Assembly: GCA_016795485.1 (NCBI GenBank)
Contig: JAEUHM010000046.1
Coordinates: 124,001 to 188,000 of the forward strand
Direction: 5' to 3'
Source: Verrucomicrobiaceae bacterium
GTDB taxonomy: Bacteria; Verrucomicrobiota; Verrucomicrobiia; Verrucomicrobiales; Verrucomicrobiaceae
DNA: 64,000 bases
Numbering within the stretch: position 1 is the first letter of the stretch; the number at the start of each line of letters is the position of its first letter. The notes under the pieces are model-generated. The model saw only the letters and a program-made list of their open reading frames with translations. It did no database searches and was not told the DNA's origin. This document shows, one piece after another, positions 35,334-44,106 of the stretch. Position numbers and translations under genes: made by a program.

Positions 35334-36353
35334 ATGATCGCTGAACTCGACGCACTCCAAACCGAAGCTCTGGCCGCCATTCCCACAGCTAGTGACGAAA
35401 CATCGCTCGAAGCACTACGCGTCCAGTATTTAGGAAAAAAAGGCAGCGTCACGCTGCTGGGTGCAGGCATGAAAGACGTGCCACCCGATCAGAAGAAGGC
35501 TGTCGGTGCAAAGCTCAACGAAGTGCGCACAGCAATGACCGATGCCATCGTTGCTCGTCAGTTACAGTTGCAGGCAGAGAAAGACGCAAAAGCCATCGAA
35601 GGGATTGATGTTACTTTGCCAGGCCGCAACTACGGAGGTGTGGGCACCCTACACCCTCTCACGCAGGTCCGTGATCTTGCCATCCGCACTTTGCGCCGCA
35701 TGGGCTTCATCCTTGCGGACGGTCCAGAGATTGAGACCGAGTGGCATTGTTTTGATGCGCTCAATACACCACCTGAACACCCAGCCAGGAACGAGAAGGA
35801 TACCTTCTATCTTCACGATGGGCGCCTACTCCGCACCCACACCTCCTCGGTCCAAATCCGCACCATGGAGATAGCAAAGACGCTACCCATCCGCATTATT
35901 GCGCCTGGAGCTGCGTACCGCCGTGATGAGATCGATGCTACCCACCTCAGTGTCTTCAATCAGCTAGAGGGCCTCTACGTTGCTGAGAATGTGAGCCTTG
36001 CCGAGCTCAAGGGCACCCTCGTTGCTTTCTTCCGTGAGATATTTGGAGCCGGAACCGCCGTGCGCTTCAGACCACATTTCTTCCCATTCACCGAGCCCAG
36101 TTTAGAGATCGACGTCAAGCTAGAGGCGAAAGGAAAGGACGCGCGGTGGATTGAGATTGCTGGATGCGGCATGGTCGATCCTGCGGTGTTCTCTGAGATC
36201 TGCGCAAAGCGAGGAGATAAACTATTCGATCCAGAAAAAGTGACGGGCTTTGCCTTTGGCATGGGCCTGGAGCGTCTAGCGATGATCCTTCACGGCATCT
36301 CCGACATCCGACATCTCATTGAGAACGACGTGCGCTTCCTGTCCCAGTTTTGA
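35334..36353 (+). CDS. pheS: phenylalanine-tRNA ligase alpha subunit
   Basis: The 339-residue protein has an N-terminal coiled coil and the class II synthetase core: HPLTQV, GPEIETEWHCFDALN, motif 2 TSSVQIRTME, AAYRRDEIDATH, and motif 3 FAFGMGLERLAMIL. It forms the alpha2-beta2 enzyme with PheT, encoded 47 bases downstream. No attenuator-like leader is evident between the preceding terminator and ATG 35334. Confidence 0.97.
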   Translation: MIAELDALQTEALAAIPTASDETSLEALRVQYLGKKGSVTLLGAGMKDVPPDQKKAVGAKLNEVRTAMTDAIVARQLQLQAEKDAKAIEGIDVTLPGRNYGGVGTLHPLTQVRDLAIRTLRRMGFILADGPEIETEWHCFDALNTPPEHPARNEKDTFYLHDGRLLRTHTSSVQIRTMEIAKTLPIRIIAPGAAYRRDEIDATHLSVFNQLEGLYVAENVSLAELKGTLVAFFREIFGAGTAVRFRPHFFPFTEPSLEIDVKLEAKGKDARWIEIAGCGMVDPAVFSEICAKRGDKLFDPEKVTGFAFGMGLERLAMILHGISDIRHLIENDVRFLSQF

Positions 36354-36400
36354 TTGGGCAAAAATCCGTTTCTTTTTGTTAATCCATTTCCAGAATCATC

Positions 36401-38785
36401 ATGCAAGTTTCACTCAACTGGCTCAGCACTCATATTGACCTCAGCGGTTACACGACCGCCCAGCTTTCCGACTTACTGACCTTTGCGGGAGTTGAGGTAG
36501 AAGGCATTGAGGAGCGAGGGGTATCTTCAGACAAAGTCGTTGTGGCTCAAATCAAGGAGTTCGTGCAGCACCCAAATGCTGACAGACTCAGTGTTTGCCA
36601 AGTCGATGACGGTTCGGGTTCACTCCGCCAGATCGTATGTGGTGCAAAGAACTTCCAAGCTGGCGACAAAGTGCCACTTGCCTTGCCAGGAGCGAGCTTG
36701 CCTGGAGGATTCGAGATTAACGAGGGAAAGCTACGAGGAGTCGATTCGCGAGGGATGATGTGCAGTGGCAAAGAGCTAGGGATTGGCGACGACCATGGTG
36801 GTTTGCTCATCCTTGATGCCTCACTTGTACCAGGGACACCATTCAGCCAAGTGATGCCGGGTGATGTGCTTTTTGATCTGGAAATCACTCCAAATCGGCC
36901 AGATTTGCTCAGTCATCTCGGCCTCGCTCGCGAGTTGGCTGCACTCACTGGCCTACCGCTTAAAGGTGAACGGGACTACACTCGTTCCGTTGCATCTGTC
37001 CGTCAGGCGGAACCAGATGAAGTGACGATATCAGACACGGATTTGTGCTCTTTGTATTGTGCTCGTGTGATCCGAGGGATCAGGGTTGGTCCAAGCCCTG
37101 ATTGGCTGCGGCAACGCCTCGAAAGCATCGGGATGCGGTCCATTAACAACATTGTAGACATCACCAACTACGTCCTCATGGAGATGGGACAACCGCTTCA
37201 TGCGTTTGACCTGTCTAAACTGACTGGTGGCGTTCAAGTGCGCCGTGCGGCAGCAGGAGAAACGATCAAAGCCCTTGATGAGGCTGACTATTCACTTGAG
37301 GCTGGCGATCTCGTCATCGCTGACGCTTCGAGTGCCCTGGCAATTGCTGGAGTGATGGGTGGACTGGAGAGCAGCGTCACTGACACCACCACGGATATCT
37401 TGCTGGAGGCAGCTCACTTTTCTCCTCCGGCCATTCGAAAGACTTCCCGCCGTTTAGGTCTAATCAGTGACTCGAGCTATCGGTTTGAGCGCGGGGTGGA
37501 TGCCGCGCAGACATTAGGGGCAGCCGACCTTGCAGTCCGGCTGATCCTTGAAGTTGCAGGGGGCCAAGAGGATGGTGGCGCTAGATTTGCTGGTTCTGTC
37601 CACTTGGAACGCCGTGAAGTGAAGTTGGATACACAGCGTGCTCTCCGCTTGTTAGGCATGCCTGATCTGACACCGGATGAAATGTCAGCGGTTCTTACCA
37701 AGCTTGGACTAGAAGCCACGGACGATTCGACCTTCAGAATACCTACGTATCGTGGTGACCTCGTCCGCAGTGTCGATTTGGTCGAGGAGATTTCGCGTGT
37801 GATTGGACTGGACCGTGTTCCAGAGTGCGTGACCGCAGTTGCAGTACCATCAGACGCGGCTGACCGTGCCTATGATCTTTCCATGCACTTGCGTCAGGCT
37901 CTGGCGCATCGCGGCTTCAATGAAGCACAGACACTTCGTCTGATTTCACAGGCGCAAGTTGCTGACGGCTTGACCACAACGGATGCAATGCCGGTCAAGA
38001 GCCCATTAAGCGAGGATCATGCGTTCTTGCGGCCTAGCATTGTTCCGGGTTTGATCTCCACAGCAGCACACAACATTAGGCACAGTCAAAATCGCCTTCG
38101 TTTCTTTGAGCTGGGCCGTGTTTTCATCAAATTGCCGAACGGGCAGGTGCGTGAAGACGAGCGGATGGGACTTTTGTTGAGTGGTCCAGTCTCAAGCCCT
38201 TCGTGGCATGGCAAAGATCCAGCAATTGCGGACGTCTTTGATCTCAAAGGCATCATTGAGTCCCTCCCTGGAGTCAATGGCTCCGTCACTGAACTAAAAA
38301 GACTTAAGGATGAAGGAAACTTCATGCTCAAATGCGAATGGCGGGCTGGAAACCGTGTAATCGGTTGGATCGGTCAACTCCATCCTCGTCGTGCACGAGA
38401 AATCGATGCGCGGAATGCCGTATTCGTGGCAGAGTTGTCGCTGAGCGCACTCCGGCAGGGAACGAGCATCGCTAAGTTTGAGGAGCTTCCGAAGTTTCCA
38501 TCTGTTTCCCGTGATGTAGCCATGGAAGTGGCCGCAGATTTGCCGCACTCGAAGGTGACCTCATTCTTTGCTGGCATCAAAGAGCCGCTGTTGATCAGCA
38601 CCAAGATTTTCGATGTGTTCTCTGACCCAACTGGGACAAGGATGCCCAAAGATCGGAAGTCTCTGGCTTATTCGCTCACTTATCGGGCACCTGACAAGAC
38701 TTTGGAGACGGCAGATGTCGATGCAGTGCATCAACGTGTGCTTTCTTCGCTAGAAAAGGCCCTCCCGGTCGTGATCAGGCGCTAG
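36401..38785 (+). CDS. pheT: phenylalanine-tRNA ligase beta subunit
   Basis: The 794-residue protein has the N-terminal tRNA-binding domain (VAQIKEFVQHPNADRLSVCQ), then the B3/B4 editing domain (MRSINNIVDITNYVLMEMGQ), B5 and a C-terminal anticodon-binding FDX-ACB domain (LPKFPSVSRDVAMEV). The domain order and length are normal. It works with PheS to charge tRNA-Phe. The gene is convergent with jag, with 14 bases between the stops. Confidence 0.97.
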   Translation: MQVSLNWLSTHIDLSGYTTAQLSDLLTFAGVEVEGIEERGVSSDKVVVAQIKEFVQHPNADRLSVCQVDDGSGSLRQIVCGAKNFQAGDKVPLALPGASLPGGFEINEGKLRGVDSRGMMCSGKELGIGDDHGGLLILDASLVPGTPFSQVMPGDVLFDLEITPNRPDLLSHLGLARELAALTGLPLKGERDYTRSVASVRQAEPDEVTISDTDLCSLYCARVIRGIRVGPSPDWLRQRLESIGMRSINNIVDITNYVLMEMGQPLHAFDLSKLTGGVQVRRAAAGETIKALDEADYSLEAGDLVIADASSALAIAGVMGGLESSVTDTTTDILLEAAHFSPPAIRKTSRRLGLISDSSYRFERGVDAAQTLGAADLAVRLILEVAGGQEDGGARFAGSVHLERREVKLDTQRALRLLGMPDLTPDEMSAVLTKLGLEATDDSTFRIPTYRGDLVRSVDLVEEISRVIGLDRVPECVTAVAVPSDAADRAYDLSMHLRQALAHRGFNEAQTLRLISQAQVADGLTTTDAMPVKSPLSEDHAFLRPSIVPGLISTAAHNIRHSQNRLRFFELGRVFIKLPNGQVREDERMGLLLSGPVSSPSWHGKDPAIADVFDLKGIIESLPGVNGSVTELKRLKDEGNFMLKCEWRAGNRVIGWIGQLHPRRAREIDARNAVFVAELSLSALRQGTSIAKFEELPKFPSVSRDVAMEVAADLPHSKVTSFFAGIKEPLLISTKIFDVFSDPTGTRMPKDRKSLAYSLTYRAPDKTLETADVDAVHQRVLSSLEKALPVVIRR

Positions 38786-38799
38786 TGCAAAAGCAGCGA

Positions 38800-39267
38800 T
38801 TAGGCTTTGGCTCGCTTTTTGATAAACATCCGCTTAAACCGAGCATCTCCTTTGGCGCTCTCAGTCATGACGTCCGGGTCGTTGGCGAATGCGTTGTGGA
38901 TTAGCCTGCGGTAGTAGCTGTTCATTGGGCTTAGCGCCGCTGGGCCTCCAGTTGCGCGTACTCGATCTGCCATTTCCTTGGCTCGGGCCAGCATTTTATC
39001 CTCCCGCATGGAGCGGTAGAACTCACAATCCACCCGGATACGGGGAGGATCTTCCATCCTTCGGCAAAGCAAGCGATTCACCAAAAACTGAATGTCATCC
39101 AAGACCTGTCCGCGTGGTCCGATCAGCCTGTCGTGTTCTTCCGTCAATATCTGAAGCGTTGGTCCTTCAGGGCCGTCTTCTTCTTCGATAGTCACAAAGA
39201 AACCCAGAAAGCCGAGCAGGTTCTCAAGGATCTGGCGAGCTTGGTCTAGTGCGGGTTTCGAGTTCAT
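38800..39267 (-). CDS. jag: KH-R3H single-stranded nucleic-acid-binding protein (Jag family)
   Basis: The protein of about 155 residues contains a KH motif (LIGPRGQVLDDIQFLVNRLL) and a C-terminal R3H region (PMNSYYRRLIHNAFANDPDV). Jag/SpoIIIJ-associated proteins bind RNA and are usually encoded after yidC, as here (34-base gap). The N-terminal Jag_N domain of Firmicutes is absent, as in shorter homologues. ATG 39267 is chosen; the longer frame adds 41 basic residues that overlap the end of yidC. Confidence 0.88.
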   Translation of the reverse strand: MNSKPALDQARQILENLLGFLGFFVTIEEEDGPEGPTLQILTEEHDRLIGPRGQVLDDIQFLVNRLLCRRMEDPPRIRVDCEFYRSMREDKMLARAKEMADRVRATGGPAALSPMNSYYRRLIHNAFANDPDVMTESAKGDARFKRMFIKKRAKA

Positions 39268-39301
39268 GACAGGCGCTGGGTTAATGTTTGAGAAAGAGGG
39301 A

Positions 39302-41095
39302 TTACTTCGAGCGAGATGAAGTGCCACCGCCGCCCAAACGCGGGCCGTGGGTCTTCTTCTCTTTCTTCGGCTTTTGACCGGGCATCGCAAATGGATTTAC
39401 GGGTGCTGGGCCCGGTTTGACACGTTCCACTTTCTGCAGAGGACCGTCGTCGTCCGTGCCAAACTTCTTCATGATCCAACTCTGCCCAATGCTGAAGATG
39501 TTCTGAGTAGTCCAATAAAGCGCCAAAGCTGCAGCGTACGCATAGCAGAAGATCAAGAACATGAACGGCATGAACATGAAGATGCGCTGCTGCGTTTTGT
39601 CCACTGTAGCCGGCTGAGGCGTCAGCTTCATCTGCAAGAACATGGTAATGCCCATCAGAAGCGGAAGGGGATTGATGGGGAAACCGAACAAGTGAGTAAC
39701 CGTATCCGGGAGTGAAAGATCCTTTACCCAAAAGAACGATTCGCCCCGAAGCTCTGCCGCTGATCCTAGCATGGAAAAGAAGCCGAAGAATATCGGGATT
39801 TGGAACAACATCGGAACACAACCACCAATGGGGTTTACGCCGTAGTCACGATAGAGCTTCATCACTTCCTGGCTCTGACGCTGAGGGTCGTCTTTGTATT
39901 TCTCCTGCATCTCCTTCATGATGGGAGCCAGTTTGCCCATGCGTTTCATCGACCGTTGGCTTTTTGCGTGGAAAGGCCAAAGAAAGAGACGGACGACAAT
40001 GGTAAGTAGCACGATGGCCCATCCCCAACTACCAGTCACTGTGTGCAACCAGTTCAAAAGATTGATGAACAGGCGGCTGATGAAGCCCCACATGCCGTAG
40101 AACATGACAAAAGATCTCTGCCGCTCAATGGCAGCCAGACGATGATATTGCTTTGGACCAAGATAGACTTCGTACTCGTAAACCTTCGTCTCCCCTGGCT
40201 TCAACTCTACTGGAGGAAGACCCACGGCACCTTCGACCGCATAATCTGTGTCGGCACCACTCGTCCCATTGAACTCGTCGCCAGTGTGATCCACAAGAAA
40301 ACGCTCTGACCAAAGACGCCCCGGTTGATTCTCAACTCCGTCTTTTGTCGAGATGATGTGGGCGTAGAATCGGCTCATCACGCCACCCCAGCGGAGGTTT
40401 GTAAAGTCTTGCTGAAACGTTAACGGATTCTTGCTGAACCAGCCAGAACCAAACCAATTGGAGTCGTGATTGTATGCATCACCCGCATTATTCCAAAAGA
40501 ACGAAGGCTTTTGGATGTCATCTGGCCGCAATGACTTTGCTGCACCAGCGTAAAGGTAGAACTTGTCGAACGCAAAGGTGGTAGCTCCTGGATTGTGGAG
40601 TTCTAGCTTCAATGCGAGCAAATGTTCATCGGACTGTTCACCTTCTTTGATGCTGTAGGTCTTTTTGACCACAATGCCGTCTTTGGTTGTGCCTGAAAAC
40701 ATCACGCCCTTTGAGGAGGCATCGAGCATCGTATACTTAATCCCATCCCGACCCGACGGATCATGACGCAAAGCACCAACTGGCTCTTTGCCGTGAGTAT
40801 TGAGCACTATCTCATCTTTCCCCTTCAGAACAGCGCGAGCGATACCTCCCCCTGCTGAACTCAACTCCCACGTCACCGTGCCAATCGTGATGGAATGTCT
40901 CTGCTCCTGAACTGGCTTTGAGTCTGCCACCGTTGAAGCAGCAGGCTGCGCTACGGGCGACTTCTCAGCCGCTGGTGTCGGAGCTGGAGCAGCAGTGGCA
41001 ACGGCAGGCGGTGGCTGATTCTTTGCAGCGTAGTAGGCGTTCAGCATGATGCCGATGACGCAGAAGATGATGACGGTCCAGGCTTTGCGATCCAT
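39302..41095 (-). CDS. yidC: membrane protein insertase YidC
   Basis: The 597-residue protein has an N-terminal helix (WTVIIFCVIGIMLNAYYA), a Pro/Ala linker, a large periplasmic beta domain and the conserved insertase core from about residue 345. The core includes GWAIVLLTIVVRLFLWPFHAKSQ, GCVPMLFQIPIFFGFF and a C-terminal membrane block with LYWTTQNIFSI. The Gram-negative long form with a P1 domain is clear. It inserts proteins into the inner membrane alone or with SecYEG. It is part of the rpmH-rnpA-yidD-yidC-jag operon. Confidence 0.96.
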   Translation of the reverse strand: MDRKAWTVIIFCVIGIMLNAYYAAKNQPPPAVATAAPAPTPAAEKSPVAQPAASTVADSKPVQEQRHSITIGTVTWELSSAGGGIARAVLKGKDEIVLNTHGKEPVGALRHDPSGRDGIKYTMLDASSKGVMFSGTTKDGIVVKKTYSIKEGEQSDEHLLALKLELHNPGATTFAFDKFYLYAGAAKSLRPDDIQKPSFFWNNAGDAYNHDSNWFGSGWFSKNPLTFQQDFTNLRWGGVMSRFYAHIISTKDGVENQPGRLWSERFLVDHTGDEFNGTSGADTDYAVEGAVGLPPVELKPGETKVYEYEVYLGPKQYHRLAAIERQRSFVMFYGMWGFISRLFINLLNWLHTVTGSWGWAIVLLTIVVRLFLWPFHAKSQRSMKRMGKLAPIMKEMQEKYKDDPQRQSQEVMKLYRDYGVNPIGGCVPMLFQIPIFFGFFSMLGSAAELRGESFFWVKDLSLPDTVTHLFGFPINPLPLLMGITMFLQMKLTPQPATVDKTQQRIFMFMPFMFLIFCYAYAAALALYWTTQNIFSIGQSWIMKKFGTDDDGPLQKVERVKPGPAPVNPFAMPGQKPKKEKKTHGPRLGGGGTSSRSK

Positions 41096-41136
41096 AGAGA
41101 AGTTGTATTAAATAGGCGGCAGCTTCCGGGCGGCCA

Positions 41137-41421
41137 TTACGGTGTGGAGGGGTTTTTGGAGGTGCGTGAGTTGCAGCAGGACGCTGATTCTGTGCCAGGA
41201 ACGGGGTCATACCCCTGCCCTCCCCAAGGGTGGCACTTTGACAATCGCTTGAAGCCAAGCCAGCTGCCCTTCAAAGCGCCATGATGAATGACTGCCTCCA
41301 TGAAATACTGAGAACACGTTGGCTGATAGCGGCAGCCAAATCCAGGGCCACCGATGAAGTGAATCATGGGAGAAATGATTCTCTGGTAGAACCGCAGGAA
41401 GAGACAGATCAAGGCTTTCAC
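41137..41421 (-). CDS. yidD: membrane protein insertion efficiency factor YidD
   Basis: The 94-residue protein matches the YidD family: [26 protein letters not shown] and [13 protein letters not shown]. The conserved Cys residues are present. It has a short extra tail (about 15 residues, Ser/Thr/Asn-rich). It helps YidC-dependent insertion at the inner membrane. Its start overlaps the rnpA stop by four bases, so the two are co-translated. Confidence 0.93.
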   Translation of the reverse strand: MKALICLFLRFYQRIISPMIHFIGGPGFGCRYQPTCSQYFMEAVIHHGALKGSWLGFKRLSKCHPWGGQGYDPVPGTESASCCNSRTSKNPSTP

Positions 41422-41774
41422 GAGGTCTGGGAACTCAACATACCGGCCCGCAAGGCAAGTTTTGACCAGTCCTGTTTCAACTCCGTGAGTGACGCATCAC
41501 CCGCTTTCCAACGAGCAATCACCACAAAAAGCCATCCCGGCTTGATGCGAACTTGATCGCCCTTGATGACTTCCCGCAGGCGTCTGCGGACGGTGTTTCT
41601 TGTGACTGCACCCCCGACTTTTCGGCTAGTTACCAAGCCGAACCGAAATGGCACCACTGAGGTGTCGGGCATCGCGGAGAGCACCAAAAAACGGCCCGGG
41701 AAAGTCGTTCCAGCCTCTTTGAGTCTACTAAACTCACTGGACGCCTTCATCCGGAGACGGCTGGGGAGGCGCAT
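41418..41774 (-). CDS. rnpA: ribonuclease P protein component
   Basis: The 118-residue basic protein has the hallmarks [25 protein letters not shown], including the RNR motif. It assists the RNase P RNA in tRNA 5' processing. ATG 41774 gives the natural start [10 protein letters not shown]; an upstream in-frame start would add 11 residues. It lies 60 bases after rpmH and overlaps yidD. Confidence 0.93.
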   Translation of the reverse strand: MRLPSRLRMKASSEFSRLKEAGTTFPGRFLVLSAMPDTSVVPFRFGLVTSRKVGGAVTRNTVRRRLREVIKGDQVRIKPGWLFVVIARWKAGDASLTELKQDWSKLALRAGMLSSQTS

Positions 41775-41834
41775 GACGGTAACTAGACCCGAAAGGACGG
41801 TTGGCAAAAGCCAACCGATCCATCCGCTACTAGA

Positions 41835-42023
41835 CTACTTGTGGTTGTGCTGAACCGTGTGGCGGCTGAAGTGGACCTCAACGCCCTTTGGAAGCAGGCG
41901 CTTACGTCCCGCACGGCGGCGGCGACGAAGAATGTCGCGGCCTTTGGCCGTCTTGGTGCGCGCACGGAAGCCAAACTGCTGTTTGCGCGTTCTCTTGGAT
42001 GGTTGGTAGGTCCTGTAGCTCAT
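41835..42023 (-). CDS. rpmH: 50S ribosomal protein L34, with a C-terminal extension
   Basis: The 62-residue protein starts [16 protein letters not shown] and continues [20 protein letters not shown] and AGRKRL, the full L34 pattern. L34 is normally about 44-47 residues; here some 16 more follow ([18 protein letters not shown]), His-rich at the end. It heads the operon with rnpA, yidD, yidC and jag. ATG 42023 is the clear family start. Confidence 0.95.
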   Translation of the reverse strand: MSYRTYQPSKRTRKQQFGFRARTKTAKGRDILRRRRRAGRKRLLPKGVEVHFSRHTVQHNHK

Positions 42024-42201
42024 AGGCGTGTGTGGGAAAAGGTCGTTTAGGTAGCCCCCGACACAGCAACTCACTGCTCTGCCCGGGGAAAGGGGGCCGC
42101 CATCCTAACCCTGTGAACAAAGTTGTCAATTATGAGCTTATTTCTTCAAATCACCACACACCAAAGGCGGGATTCGTCGGAACATTCACTTGCTAAGCAT
42201 T

Positions 42202-42215
42202 CCTGAATATTCAGG
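42202..42215. promoter_or_regulatory. 14-bp perfect palindrome, possible enhancer-binding site
   Basis: CCTGAATATTCAGG is a perfect palindrome centred about 190 bases before the start point predicted from the sigma-54 promoter at 42372. That is the usual distance for an activator site. It could also serve rpmH on the other strand. Confidence 0.4.
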
Positions 42216-42219
42216 GATC

Positions 42220-42237
42220 GCGGCGGAAAATCGCCGC
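42220..42237. repeat. inverted repeat GCGGCG/CGCCGC
   Basis: GCGGCG and CGCCGC are separated by six bases (GAAAAT). It lies just after the 14-bp palindrome in the rpmH/porin intergenic region. The role is unknown. Confidence 0.4.
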
Positions 42238-42293
42238 TCTGCATGTCTCTGAAAAATCTGACAAGTGCGAGCCTGTCAACTTGATGAAAATGC

Positions 42294-42319
42294 CTTAGCC
42301 CCCCTCTCGGGGCGCTAAG
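42294..42319. repeat. hairpin CTTAGC-CCCC/GGGG-GCTAAG
   Basis: CTTAGC (42294-42299) pairs with GCTAAG (42314-42319), and an inner CCCC pairs with GGGG around TCTC, with one C-C mismatch. No T-run follows. It lies 53 bases before the sigma-54 promoter. Confidence 0.5.
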
Positions 42320-42371
42320 TCTCCTCTGTTTGAAGGGCTGGAGTTGATTTTTTTCAACATCGGTCAAAAAG

Positions 42372-42389
42372 TTGGCACGGGGTCTGCTT
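42372..42389 (+). promoter_or_regulatory. sigma-54 (-24/-12) promoter of the TorF-like barrel gene
   Basis: The sequence TTGGCACGGGGTCTGCTT has GG (42374-42375) and GC (42386-42387) exactly ten bases apart, with a perfect TTGGCACG -24 box. The predicted start point is near 42399, giving a leader of about 74 bases. The site differs from that of amtB only in the spacer and flanking bases. Confidence 0.85.
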
Positions 42390-42472
42390 GACTGACAGAT
42401 GCGAGTTCGGTTTCGACCATTCACGCGTCAGTAACACCTAAATCTAATACCAACCATCCTCACAACACACAC

Positions 42473-43306
42473 ATGAAAGCACTCCTCACGTTGTCCACCT
42501 TGGCACTCCTGGCAACTGGCGCCATGGCCGGTTCCGGCAAGAGCCCAAAGGCACCCGTAACTCCTCCCCCTGAAGATCCATGGATCACTGGAAGCGCCTC
42601 TATCGGCTATGATAGCGGTTATTATTTCCGCGGTCTGTGGTTCTCCAACAACAACTTCTGGGGCGGCCTCAACTTCACGGTGCCAGTCTCTGACAAGCTT
42701 AGCTTCGGTTTCGGTGGCCTCTACACCCAGACGGTTGACACCGATGTGGGCGCTGACCTTGACTATTCCGAACTCGATCTGTTCGCTTCCTTGAACTACG
42801 ACGCCGGATTTGCCAAGTTTGGCTTGGTGTTCACCAGCTATCAGTTCTTCGACACCTTCTCCGGAAGCGTTGGCGGTTCCACCTTCGGATTCCCAAATGT
42901 GTCGGACTCAACGATCTCGAACGCCACAGACCTTGGACTCACGGTCGCAATCCCAGTGGGAGCTGCTAACCTATACCTCGGCGGCTGGTATGACTTCAAA
43001 ATCGACGCCTTCTACTTCGAGGCAGGCGTAGACTACACCATCAAGATCACTGAGAAGCTCTCCCTGGTTCCTGTCGTCCAAATCGGTTATGGCGTGGACT
43101 ACTACACCTATCAGCCAATCTCTGGCGTCGACAATGGTTGGACTCACGTCCGGACCGCTCTCAGCGCTCCTTACAAGATCACTGATTCCATCACCCTTAC
43201 TCCTTACATCGCGGCTAACTTCGCTCTCGATGCACGCGAGCAGCTTAACACGGTGGAAGACACCAATGATCTCTACGGCGGCGTTTCCCTCAGTATCGCC
43301 TTCTAA
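42473..43306 (+). CDS. TorF-like putative outer-membrane porin
   Basis: The 277-residue protein has a signal peptide (LALLATGAMAGSG), a Pro/Lys linker (KSPKAPVTPPPED) and a beta-barrel body. The body opens ASIGYDSGYYFRGLWFSNNN and continues ELDLFASLNYDAGFAK; this YxxRG plus periodic aromatic pattern resembles the TorF family. It ends GVSLSIAF. It probably forms an outer-membrane channel. A sigma-54 promoter precedes it, and a strong terminator follows, so it seems to be its own unit. Nitrogen-linked uptake is inferred from the promoter class only. Confidence 0.75.
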   Translation: MKALLTLSTLALLATGAMAGSGKSPKAPVTPPPEDPWITGSASIGYDSGYYFRGLWFSNNNFWGGLNFTVPVSDKLSFGFGGLYTQTVDTDVGADLDYSELDLFASLNYDAGFAKFGLVFTSYQFFDTFSGSVGGSTFGFPNVSDSTISNATDLGLTVAIPVGAANLYLGGWYDFKIDAFYFEAGVDYTIKITEKLSLVPVVQIGYGVDYYTYQPISGVDNGWTHVRTALSAPYKITDSITLTPYIAANFALDAREQLNTVEDTNDLYGGVSLSIAF

Positions 43307-43345
43307 TCAGAGCTGACGGCTAAACTCGAAACCAAATCAAAACCC

Positions 43346-43382
43346 AGACCCTCTGCCAAGACTTGGCAGGGGGTCTTTTTTT
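43346..43382 (+). terminator. rho-independent terminator
   Basis: The stem 43346-43359 (AGACCCTCTGCCAA) pairs with 43363-43376 (TTGGCAGGGGGTCT), with one G-T pair, and a run of Ts follows. It ends the TorF-like gene transcript. Confidence 0.93.
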
Positions 43383-43501
43383 GTCCCTGCACGATTTGAA
43401 GCATCTTCTAATTGCGTCCGAACTGTGACCCGGTTATGACGCCTCGACAAAGCCCCGACTTTGGCCAAACGGACTAACCTTCAACCAACAAGATAAACAG
43501 T

Positions 43502-44035
43502 ATGGGACTATTCGATTCACTTGCTAGCAAAGCCATGGGCAGCCTACTCGGAGGACAAGGCGGGAACGGAGACCTTGGCGCACTCATTAGTGGTGTTCTA
43601 AGTGGCAAAGTAGACATGGCTGCAACTTTGGGCGGCGTGATCGACTCTATGGGCGGACTTCATGGATTGCAGGAGAAGTTTTCTCAAAGTGGCCTCGGTG
43701 ACCAGTTCTCCTCGTGGGTTGGCACAGGAGAGAACCTTCAAGTCTCACCCGACCAGTTGAAAGCAGCTTTGGGAAGCAATCCTGAGATGGCAAACGCAGC
43801 CAACTCCCTTGGTGTTGACCTCAATGCTGTCTTGCCTCTGCTCGCCAGCCTCCTTCCCGCAATCATCGACAAACTGACTCCAAAGGGTGCAATCGATCCC
43901 ACAACAGCATCCGGCCCAGGGCTTCAAGACGCACTAGCCAACCTACTCAAAGGAGGAAACCTTGGCGAACTTCTGGGGGGAGGTGGTGGGCTTGGCGGTT
44001 TGCTCGGAGGCCTATTTGGCGGGGGAAGAGGCTGA
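43502..44035 (+). CDS. YidB-family (DUF937) protein
   Basis: The 177-residue protein has the YidB core: GGLHGLQEKFSQSGLGDQFS, SWVGTGENLQVSPDQLKAAL and LPAIIDKLTPKG. The C-terminus is an unusual Gly/Leu-rich tail (LGELLGGGGGLGGLLGG). There is no signal peptide. The function of the family is unknown. The gene starts about 120 bases after the porin terminator and is followed by a modest hairpin. Confidence 0.82.
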   Translation: MGLFDSLASKAMGSLLGGQGGNGDLGALISGVLSGKVDMAATLGGVIDSMGGLHGLQEKFSQSGLGDQFSSWVGTGENLQVSPDQLKAALGSNPEMANAANSLGVDLNAVLPLLASLLPAIIDKLTPKGAIDPTTASGPGLQDALANLLKGGNLGELLGGGGGLGGLLGGLFGGGRG

Positions 44036-44056
44036 TTGCTAAGGATATCTGTAACT

Positions 44057-44090
44057 GCCACTTTGGGAACGTCAGCCGTGTGGCTTTTTT
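44057..44090 (+). terminator. candidate terminator after the YidB-family gene
   Basis: GCCAC (44057-44061) can pair with GTGGC (44080-44084), and AGCC/GGCT forms a smaller stem, both followed by a T6 run. The stem is short, so strength is uncertain. Confidence 0.5.
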
Positions 44091-44106
44091 CTGAATCGAG
44101 CGTCCG

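Noticed and set aside
42024..42472. Replication origin next to rpmH
   Set aside because: rpmH often lies near dnaA and oriC, but I saw no dnaA gene and no DnaA-box-like TTATCCACA repeats here.
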